From Apostichopus japonicus (taxonomy: Eukaryota > Echinodermata > Holothuroidea > Aspidochirotida > Stichopodidae), in NCBI RefSeq assembly GCF_037975245.1, contig NC_092569.1, positions 18,147,501 through 18,211,500 on the forward strand: a stretch of DNA of 64,000 nucleotides, read 5' to 3'. The notes under the pieces were generated by a model. The model had not been told where the DNA came from. It did no database searches and saw only the letters and a list, made by a program, of their open reading frames with translations. Below, piece after piece: positions 14,001 through 26,000 of the stretch. Within the stretch, counting starts at the first letter, position 1. Every line of letters starts with the position of its first letter. A program made the translations under genes and the position numbers.

Positions 14001-17000
14001 TGAAGGCCAGGCTGCGTCTGTCTAGCCGCCTAAAGCCTAGGTACATGTCAAATGTGTTCAACAAGTGATGGAACTTCAACAAAATAGTTATTTAGACGCG
14101 TTAGCTAGCCTAGGCTTATAGGGCTAGGCCTAGCCTAGGGGCCCCTAAGACAAGTTAGTACTAACACTGCAGTTGGGCTAACTCTCCATACAGTTATGCA
14201 ATTTGTTAGGCTAAGCCTACCTGTTATAGTGTTTGTTGGACGCTCTCGATCTCCCACGACTCTCATTACTTGTCTTGCGACCACTGATCTGTACACTAAC
14301 TGGATTGGAGCAACAGGCCTACTCTGTGAATTTACTGTCCGCCATGTTTGTTCACCCAAGAAGAGCGATACGGTTCACTGAACTTGTATACTAGCGATAT
14401 TTGAACGTTAATTCAATGGCTGTTTTCTTGTAGACAGAAAATATCCAAAGACAAGAGAAGTGGCGCTGATACTAGGTGTGTGTCACTGAGGTGGGGAGGG
14501 GGAGGTGGTCGGGAGACGTGCCCCCGTACTCAATATTAGATTGATTTTTTATTGTGGTCAATTGACTCAGTAAAATGAGGGTTGCAAAAGCAGATCAATG
14601 TGGACAACTCAAAAACCTTTCCGATTATATTCTTGGTCGAAAGCAGCATTGAGGGGTTGGTGTGGCGGAGGGGGGGGGGGGAGGGGGACTCAAAAATTCG
14701 AAGTTTTTCAAACAGTTGTAGTCTAAGAGCAATCTCGTGAGTCATAAACTGTGGTATTTCATGTTTATGCTATAATGCTATTGTTTTTACTGGTTGGGTG
14801 CTTGCAGTTTCAGCTTTACCCTTAAATGATTACAAATAGATTACCGACAAGGTAAACTATGAAAGCACATTATGGAAACAAATATCCTTTTCTTTAAATT
14901 TATTCATTTTAAGTGACACAGTTGTAATAGTATTGATTGTAGTGACTTGTTAGCACTTAAAAGTCCAACAAGAACTTCATTTCCAGAAAATTTAAAATCT
15001 TTACACTCGGGACCCTGGAAGTCAATGCAATGTTTCTGGTGGTTAAAATTTATAAAAAAAAAATAAAAGTAAATCAGCAAGAACTTCACATATATCTTGC
15101 AGATGGTGGCTTACGAGTTGGAGTAATCTGCAAATTACATAAACAAAACATTGAAATTTATAATCTAAATATAAAATTAATCTGTAGAAACGAAATAATT
15201 TCACCTGTAGGCAGCAGATCAATTGAATTGGTAATTCTAATTCATAAAAGGTGAGGCTTCAAATTTCCAAATAAGTCAAGCTTAGCCTTGTGCCTTGAGT
15301 TAGGCAACAACTCTCTGTTTTCAAAACTGAGTTAGGTGGTAAGCCTATTTATACCCTTTCAATTTTAAGCTACACATAATTCCTCATGTATTCAGTACGT
15401 CACGCAGTGTACTGAAAACTGTACTTTGATGCAAGTAGAATTATGACGAAAAGCTAACGTTACTTATCATGTAACTTATTTCTTTCGCGAAACACGTCCA
15501 TATTCTCGCCAGTGCATACAACGTAGTACAAAGACTAACTAGAATTCATCCCAAGTAATCGGCATAGCCTACCTGTGAAATGTTAACCCCTTTTTTCGTT
15601 TTCACGAACATCCCGGTTTGCGCATCCATAGGCTGAACAGGCATTTTTTTCAAAACATCAGATATTAAACGAGTGAGGTAAAGTTATTTCTTTAGGATAA
15701 TGCGAGGTGCTGACTGCCGACTCCGTACCTAGCTGGTAACAGAACAAGAGATGTTTGGCGTCTTTTTGGGTGATTCAAGATGGCCGCTTCACAGGGAATA
15801 GACCAACTAGCGTTCAGAAGCGGCGAGCCTCCAATCCAGTTAGTGTACAGATCAGTGCTTGCGACAGGCTCAGCAAGCCTATTTACTAGGGAAGAAAACT
15901 CGCTTTCCGTAAAGTTATTCGACATGTTGAAAGGTTCGATAGTATATTGCGGACTGATATAACGTAGCTTATGCCCTATTCTTCTATTGCAGTACAGTGT
16001 AGGTATATACTGAAGCACTAGTATAGTACTATACAAGTCCTTTTGCCCGCGCTCCGTCGAAAACGTTTATCAACAATACCGATCGTACACATGCATGGTA
16101 CTCGCGAACGCGATTTGCATAACGGCTCCTCCCACTCGCGTGCCACTCACACTTTTATAATCTATATATATTACCGCGCCGAACATGACAAAATAGTATA
16201 TAATGTATAAAGGTTATAACGAACAATATATATATATGTTATGCGATATATATATGATATGCGATATATATAGGTTATGCATAACGTATATATATATGAA
16301 GAACAAACATAAGTCATATATATTACTGCATAAGCAACATATATTAGTCGTTATAATGAATATATGTGGTATATGATATTGTCACATATGGCACTTCATA
16401 GGTCTAGCCTACCATAACAACATACGGTAACTAAAGGTTACATTGTACATAACATTGGGATTTGCGGCCCAGTCTAACGCTCGTTATTATTTAAGTATTG
16501 CCATATTTACATCATATTAATTACAACATGATATAAGGTTGTCATTTTGTTACTTGGAATAAACATCAGTACTATAAACGTATATATCACCTCTTCACCC
16601 CCTTTTTGTGGAGAATTTTTGAGGATTTTCTGTTTATTTATAAGTTCAGTTCATTTATTTCTCATTATTTTGTAAATTGTATTGCATATGTCGTAGAATT
16701 ATGTTTGCTAAATGATCTTGCCATCGAATTGAAAGAAGTGCGACATTTTTGCTGTTTTCTCTTGTGACAGGTTTCGTAGAGGTCTCCTTCGTTCCACCTG
16801 TATTTCCGCATGATTGCCAGAAAATACTTGACTGTGTGTACAACAGCAAAAAATTAACATCTGGAGTGTACCTGATACGACCGATTGGATACTTAACACC
16901 CTTCGAGGTTTACTGTAGCAGCTGGATCGATGGTAGTGGTTGGACGGTGAGTCTGGCGAAATAATTGTATTCAAATCCGTGAAGGATATGTTCATGCCAC

Positions 17001-20000
17001 AAAGCCAATTGGAACAGAGCTTGATTCTCGAAATAGTAGGAGGTAAATTCACGCATAATAGACCCTCTTGAAGTGAAATGATATAGTGATTCATCCAGAC
17101 CATGTAGTATAAATTAATGTAAACCGCAGGCGTGGTGACACTCACTTGTAAAAATATCACATATGTAACCAATAAGATCATCAGTGACGACGCTATGGGG
17201 TTGTGGCATGACGGGGAATTTACCTCCTCCCTTCCGATTTCCCCTAAATTTATCCAAAATATATTGAGCTACACTCTAAAAACTGAAGTGCTAATTTAGT
17301 AGCTCCAACACGGTGCTAGTCATCAATTAGCACTTTAAGAGCTAGTATCTCAACCTTCAAGTGTTAAATAACTTGCACCATACCAAAGTGCTATCGCCGT
17401 AGTTGTGATGCACTGCACTTATTAAGTGCTGAAAGTTTCGTATTAACTTTTGATTGGCTGAAGGCGGTGACGTCAGTAACATGCAACAACGCTATTGGTT
17501 ATAACCAAATAGTTGCATATCGCATCGCTAGACGTGACAACTGACGAGCGTTCCACCGGCAGACGTAAGTTTCTGAATTGAAATCTGTGAATATTCACCA
17601 GAGTAAGGAATATTTGAAAGCTGATATGGCGACCTTTTATGAAATTTGAGTGATCATTCATGTTTTCAATAACCTAGCTTCGCTGATGACGTCGGGAATT
17701 CCATTGAAATAATTCCTCTGTCGACGTCTTAGTGATGGTAGCCTACCACTTATTTCATAGGTCTATTCACGTATGTAAATGCCAAATGCGCTCTGATATA
17801 ACATTAGGCTATGCCAAGTTTATGATTGGGCGTTTATAGGCCTAGCCTACCTCCTTATTGTAACATTTATAAGGCCTAACTTTATGGCCGCCAATGGTGA
17901 TTCGATTGAGGTGTGCTACTGGTACTACAGTCTACTGTGTTTGCACAAGTGGCAATCACAGAGTCTTAACGTATAAGAGAGGCAGGCCCAATGCAATAAG
18001 TATTGGTATTGGTTTATATGCCAATGCCTAAAGAATATGAGCCGATGGCCGCTAGACGACCACAAGAGAACGTTGTGGAAGGCCTGCCACTCCATATTAC
18101 GCTTTGAATTTGTGGTAGCCTAGCCTAGGCCTAACATTATTGTGGTAACAGGCCTAACGTTGGTGTTGTTAATGTTACTTTGCAGTGTAAGGTCTGTGTG
18201 TGATTGCCGACTAAAAAATGAAGTAGCCTAAAAAGTACAAGTACAAACCATACTTCACAGTCATACATTATTCAGGTTTAAAGAAAAATTAAAGTAAATG
18301 TAAACATAAAATAATGATCAGAGTAATTGTATACATCCTATTCTTATTTGACCTTCATAGTGTTTCCCATTTTTCATGCATCGCTTAATGTTGTGTACCC
18401 TAATGTTTGCCTTGTTTGCACCTATCAAGGAAGGCCTACTATAAGTATGTTTTTCTTTTGAAATGATGACTCCCAATGTAAATATGCTTCATTTAAGATG
18501 TTCTCTCATGAAAAGTGAAAGATTATAGGTAGGCTAAATTTTCCAATTATTTTGAAACAAATTTCGGTGAAACTTTAAACATGCTTTTTTTTTATCGAAA
18601 CTGTTTATAGACTCGAGCTTTTGCAGAAAAATGAAAGAAACCTGACATGTTTTGAGATTCATTGCATGTTTTCTTGTTCTATTCTTGTACTTGTAGATTT
18701 TGCAAGACTTTGAGCAGATGTATGGAGATCAGGTCGCCAATAACTTTTTGATGAAATGGGGGGGAACATTCCCGCTTCATTTGGAAGTACATAGCATGTA
18801 CTCACCAACTCAGCTCTGCGGGACCTTCAGTTTGAATTTGAAGAAACAGAAAAGTCTGAGGGTATGTTTCAAAAAAGTGCTAACATTTTGTAGTCATGTG
18901 ACTCTCATTATGCAAGTTCAGTCAAGTTTTCTGTAGTGAATATTTGGTATGTTAGCTCTTTAAAAGACTGCTATAGGTAAAATCATGTACAGAAAAGTGG
19001 CAATGCTGTTAACAGTTTGTCTGGTACCCAACTTTCTTTAGACATACATGGAAGAAATGAATGAAAGTGATTAAACCGAAACTGAATTACATTCCAATCT
19101 AGATTTTGAAGAAGACTTAAGTTCTGACACCATAGAAGCTGGTGGGAGCTTATGTGGTTGGTGGGCATCTACCTGTTTAACGATAGTTCATTAAGTGGTA
19201 TTATCTCCTGCAGTCTTATGTGAATTTTCAAGTACTGAAGCTAACTTGGCTAAGCTGATCCATGGGAGGGGACCCATCATGAGTGTATCCAAAAATTGAG
19301 GTCAAAGATCATTTAAGTGTCAATTCAAGCTGCAGCGCGTGAATCAAAAATAGCCAGATCATTATCAGATTGCTCGCAAATTGTTGAAATCAGTGGATTA
19401 AAACTTGTATCCAGATTTCAGATCAAAGGTTATAACTAAAATTTGTAGCCAGTTCTTAGGCCCATGCACTAAAATTGACTAAGCTGGCAATCCTGTTCAC
19501 TTTTGCTTTCTTTCCAGCTGTGGAGTAAGGGTAAACTGAAGGACATTTTCTTGAGCCACGTACTGTTAAAGCGCTGTGGGTGGAGGGGTGTGTTATTATT
19601 CTAGAAACATTCTAGAACCAATGTTGTAGGTCTGGTGGTGTAGGGTTGTACCTGTATAGCCACTTGCTTGGTTCATTCATTGATACGAGTTACTGTACCA
19701 CTTGATGCCTTAGTTTCCTCCATCCAACAGTGTATTCAATAAGCAAAAGTATTAATTTCCTGGCCTAACCAATTTCAATTATAGAAGCATCCCAGAAATC
19801 CTTCAGTCTTCCACCATATTTATTTTAGTGACTTTGAAAAGACCTATGACTGTGAAATTGACACAGGCCTATGTAATTGGGTTCAGTGGACATAAAAGTA
19901 TATCAGATTAATGTTTTTTTTTTTGGCATGCAGTGCCTATGTGTAATTTGTATATTGCAATTTCTAGAGCAAGTAGTAGGAACAAACAATTACTAACTGA

Positions 20001-23000
20001 CACGTCACACTATTTTGTTGACATAAACATCTGTTTTGTTGAGATATGTAATCTGTTTTTATGTTTTTCATTATTAAGAAACTTTTCATTTTCTTCTTTA
20101 GAACATGCATCCATGTACGGTCTCTTTGCATTGGTTCACCTATTGCCGTCTTTCAACACAAGGAAAAGTGGAAAATGCAGTCGAGATGACAATGTCCGTT
20201 ACTTCATCGCCTGGCAACCAGTAAGTTGTTTTGTGTGTTGAGTGGGAAAGATCTGCCAAAATTCATGCAGAGTGATCAATCTGTAACCATTTGAGCCTAG
20301 GGGATATTGGTGCTGACATTCTGTCCTCTAGGCCTCAGCCCCTTGGCTCAATCTGCGCTGGGCGGTCCAGGTAGGTGCTTTTATTAAATGTGTCTTTCCT
20401 CCAGGAGATAAGAGTCAACCACATAAAACTATCTGATACAGATGTGGGTCAATGTAGACTATTCTATACCTGAGCCAGATAATCCTTAATTATATATCAA
20501 GTAATATCTGCATATCTTATTAGCTGGTTAGATATTAACATGGATTTTATATTTGGTTAAAATATGGCACGAGCCAGGCAGCAGTTCAGGCAAGATACAT
20601 AATAGTACGGTTAGTGATGCAAGCAGAATGTGAACTAATTTTCACCCGGACTAGTTGAAGTTTTCAGAGATTACTAGAGAAATTGGCACTATTTTGGAAA
20701 TTAATGCTTGCTTAATTTATTTTCTTCTTAGATCGGAACAAATGTGGAAGAATATGCAAGGAAAAGCCAACTCAGCAGTAAATAGCCACACCTTTTGGTC
20801 ATTGGAAGCAATGTGACTGACTTGCAGCAGTTTTTTTGTAGTTCTGGATGGAGTTGCCCTACCTGTTTCCAGGCAAGCATGTGGAATTGTAGCAGCTACA
20901 GATAATTTAATGAAAGTTCATTATGTTTTTAATGTAGCATATGCGGTGCAGCTCACAGATTTCTACACCTTTATCCAAACTGTGTTGTATGGCATACCCC
21001 TAACAGGTCAAAAGATAAGTAATCATGTTAAGGAGATAAGGATTGCTTGCAAAATGTGGAGTAGAGACTGTTCACAGTTTAGTTAAAAAGCATTAAGGAA
21101 AGTCTGTTGCAAGCATGTCTTAAAATGTATTCGTTTTAATTACTAGCATTAATCTCTTTCAAGATTTCTCTTAACGTTTCTTAAGTTGCATTGGCCATTT
21201 TGTAGTAGAAAAACATGCTGTATGTTTTTACTTTGGGATCAGTGTTTCAATTCTAGTAATCCTTTAGAGCTCAGTATATACCTATTATATAAAGTGTAGT
21301 TGGATTTTTGACATTAACAGAAATATAAGGCCTACAACACATGGTTAACAAATACAAAACTGAACACTACACAACTTAGACCCACATATATCTCTAAAAT
21401 CATCTCCAGATGAACCTGGTTATGATGGATAAATTCAGGTTTTGACCAGTTATTCAGGTTGTACAGTTGATGATTTAAGTTTGGGCTTATAAAAATGGGA
21501 GGGATACTGCTTGCACCAGATCTCAGCCACAGCCACTCACACAAATTACTCATTACTAATTAATGACTCACAATATGTCAGGTACTTGCTCGCCCTTCGG
21601 GAGCGTAGGTTTACCTAACTTAGTCTTGATTGGGTGTTGTCACTGCTAATTTTATCATGTTTTAAAACATTCATTCAGACTGTTAGATGTTATTCAGTGT
21701 TATGTTTCAGTTTAATTTTGCCCCATTTGGGGATCAAGTTGGTGTTATTTTCATTTGACTTAATTAAAAGAGTGGAGTGAATAGGTTTGAAGGTGTTGTC
21801 CAAAATAAGGGACCATGGGAACAAAGCCTCATTGGGTGGTCAAAAATGTTTTTTTTTTTAAATTTAATTCGTCCAATCTGAGATCTTTTCCAGTTGGAAT
21901 CTGGATTTTACTGAATTTTAGGGGTGCATAGTCCCATCTCCTGTAAATATCACTCAGTACTAATACAGAAAATTAATATCATGTTTGAAAATTGTAACAT
22001 CCATGGCTAAATGTAAACATAAAGTTAGGCTAGAACACTATGCATGTTTATACTCTAGCACTTCTGGTCAACAGCCTTAAATTTATAGTAACCAAAGGAT
22101 TTAGCTGAGATACTTAAGCTAATCCGTCTACACTATTTGGTATAAGTGTAACTTATGAATTTTTATTTCTCAAGTACAGGAAGCAATAAAAGGAAGAAAG
22201 AAAAGAAAAAAATGTGTTCCCTTTTATTTCAGTCAAGAGATGCTGTGTTTTGACCTACCCTTTGCATTCCATATTTGCAAGTGATACAGATTAATTAGGA
22301 CTTGCACTTACAGGTGCTATATTTGCTCTTTCCAGTGCTGGTGGTAGCACTTAAAGTGCGGGACTGTTGTAGCACTTTTCAGGTGCTTGTATGGTTAGCA
22401 CCTTTGAGAGCGCTGTTTATAGCACTTAGGGTGCAATCCCTCATAGGGCTCTTGGTAAGTGCTGTAAAATAGCACTCTATGTGCTGTTTTCAGCACTTTG
22501 TTTTTTAGAGTGTAGGATATTTGTTTGTACTAGGAACAGCTTCCAATGCAATGCATTAGTGTGAAGTGTCAAACTATAGCACCACTTGCGTCTTAGCCAT
22601 TTTACTTGTAAAAAAATTCCGTAATGGGAGAGGTCTGAGCGTACGGGTTACCCCTCTCATATCAGTGTTATCCTTTTTGTCCCACCCCAAAAAAGATATT
22701 ACTAACACCCTCGTTGCCCCCAAAATGCCTAGGCTGGTGACGTCACTGAATGTGATGAAACGATGCTAACAATATCAGGAATAAAAGCAAAACACGTTTA
22801 AGGATGTGGTACAGTAGCTGATAAAGTGGAGTGTTAGCTCAGTGGTTAACGCCGGTGCCTCACAATCATAAGGTCTCCGGTTCGAGTCACTCCAAGATTA
22901 ATATACGTCGTCCAGTTACAGAGCTGTTGACAATTGACAATGCATAAGCATGGCCGTTAAATATGAATGTAAGAGACTGACTTCGGTCGGCTTTCGGCTT

Positions 23001-26000
23001 TGATAAGCAAGTGAGACTTCTTTGCGAGTTCCTGCTTGCATGAGGATCTGGTTTGTGAACTTGGGAAAAGGGGTTTGGTTCTGTTCTTCACTTGGTTTTC
23101 GAAACAACTTTGTTAGCCATGGCTGCACTGACGTGATGTCGCATGGGGTGCCTTTGCCTACCTCAGTATTTGAGAAAGTGGTCAGATGCTGGGGTACACA
23201 CTCCCATCCTCCGTCGGATGGGGACGTTAAATGGCAGTGCCGGGAGCAGGAATGGGAGCAAATTCACACCCTGCCTCGTTATCCCCTGAACACTTATCGC
23301 AAAGAAAAGGATTGAAAAAAGCCCGTGTTCATCCAAGATCTAACACGGATAGGGTCTCAAATAAGCTACTGTAAGACTTCCTGATCCTTGGGTCGCTAAA
23401 CTAAACCAAACAAAACCAAATCAAACCAAACCAAACCAAACTAATATATTTGACTTTTATACTTAGGTCCGAAAATAACAATGTTATGTTATGAAAGCAT
23501 CATATTGTTTTGTATGCTTTCTGATAGGTCATTCAAAGGCGCTCCGATGGTTTTGTCAATTTTAAGAGAAATTGGTCACAATATAAAGAAGGCTTTGGAT
23601 TCTTGTCAACTGAATTTTGGATAGGAAATGAAAAGCTACCGCACTTGACGAATAAAGCAGTCTACAAACTTCGTGTGGATATTACCTTATCTAATGGATC
23701 GTCCTTCTACTCACCTTACAAAGGGTTTCGTATTGCTGATGAATGGAGTCAGTATAACATTGTGAATATGATCGCACTTGACAGCAACGTAGGTAAATAT
23801 GCAACTGCAGAGAAGTATGTCTTATTCGTCGAACTTAATAATTGTCTGTTTAGATCGTCAAAAGCTATTACCTCAGCTCAGGTTACTAGAGCTCGAAATT
23901 TGAAAACCTTATAAGTGTGATAACTCATTAGTCAACATTTTCTTGACGTCATACAAAGTAACATACAGTAGGTCCACCTTGGTGAACAAAATAGATTTCT
24001 CATGTAAGTCATTTGAGGTCAATATATTTTTGCAGGGATAAACTTCATACTTCTGATCCCGGCCTACCAAGGTATATACAAGAACCGTATCGTCATGATG
24101 CCAACAAAAGGCACATTATAATAACCTAATAAACATGTGAACATACCTTGCTAGCATTTGAAGTCAGCAATAACTAATGCTTGCAAAGCTTGTGTATTAA
24201 AAGTTACATTAAATAGTCCATCCTGATACATTGGTATCTTCATTTGTTTTCCATTTTCAGGTACATTAATATCTGCTTGTCCTTCGAATATGATCTACGC
24301 AACCTGCAGTTGCAAAGCAGCGTGTGAAGATCCCAACGGACAATCTGGTTATAATAGCGACTGTTTGGGTAGTGAGGGTTGCACCTGTCCAGCTGGTTTC
24401 TTAATGCAAAGGAGTGACTGCATCCTTCCGAGTGAATGTGGATGTTTTGTAACGGAAATCAATTTGGTGATACCAGTAAGATGTTATATATTAATCTGAT
24501 ATGGATTGTGGGTAAACAAATAATGATTCTTGTGATTCCTTTCAAATATTAACAAGTAGTGAAATCATGGAATACCAGATCTCATCCCAAAGTTGGGTTG
24601 TAAGACCTTTGACCGGTGAAGGTATAATACCATCACTCACAGAGGAACAAGAGCCAATATCCATGCAAACATTAATTAGGGTTAAAGAGCAGGAGCTTAC
24701 AATAAACATTTGTACCTTTAATATTATCTTGGCCTCGTTTCACAGGTTTTATGACTTTGACAAATGAACCAAGGACGTTGATCTATGAACTACTGACGTC
24801 ACTTGTTATATCTAGCGCTTTAGGTAGAACATCGCATGCCCAAGAAGACAACCTTCATCTGGTGCACTGTGTCATAAAGATTTGGTTCATATTAACGTTT
24901 GACCTTCATTTACCTCGTTTTACAGGTTTTTTTACTTTGGTACATGAACCATGGAGGTTGGCATAAGAATCAATGACTTCATGTGTTATATCTAGCGCAT
25001 TAGGGATAACATATCTAACGTATGCTAACGTTTCCAGCTTCGTCTGATACACTGTTTCGTCTAAATCTGGCTGACCTTAACGTTCGACCTTCCTTGACTT
25101 TGTGACCTTTGCAGATTTTTGATAATTGGTATGCTACAGAATGACATAGAAACATTTATTTACAAGATGGGTATGTTGGTTTCTCTCGTCTTATGTCATA
25201 CATAAATATGACAATGCCGGTCGTTCTGTTTATAACAAAGAAGGGATTTTTGTCTCATCCACATAGACCTTTCCTTTGTTACTCTATATATGACGTAATA
25301 AGAAACAGGGGCACTACTTTCGATGCTGAATCAGGCATACCTTCACAAGGTGTAATACGCATGGGGCTTACTGTCTCGGTATTTGTTTAAAACATTTACG
25401 CACACATACAGACACATTACTTTGACCACCATTCTAGATTACATCATACACCGTTGTGGTACTCTTTGGAACTCTCCCTCATGACTCACCCAAGCTGTGA
25501 CTTCAAAATGCGTCTCCTGTAGGCTATAGATTAAAGATATAAATGTACCAATTACCATAAGGATTGCTATCTTCTTGTAGAACAGAGAAACGTATTTCAA
25601 CGATGACTGCACCCAGAAGTGTTCCTGTAGCAATAACCGACTGATCTGTGAAGACTACAGATGTAGTACCAATGCTGTATGTGATGTCAGAGATGGAGTA
25701 CGACAGTGTTATTGTAATGAGGGATATGAAGGTGACATTTGTGAGTCCTTGTCAGATTGTCAGGATGTTTATGACATTGGACATAGACAAGAGGGCGTTT
25801 ATACCATTTTACCAACTGGATGGCCAGATTCATCATTTAGTGTCTATTGTAAAATGGAAAATGGTGGAGGATGGACATTAAGTTATTAAAGCATCAATAC
25901 ATTTTGAAAAATATATTACTGGCGACTATTCCAAACATAACTAATACGACCCTTTCCTTTATGATATGTTATAGGTCATCATCTCGATCCTTCATATGCC

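Noticed and set aside
22827..22894. Functional tRNA-Val gene
   Set aside because: Only 68 nt, T-stem unpaired, and it continues into a SINE body with an AAACC tail.
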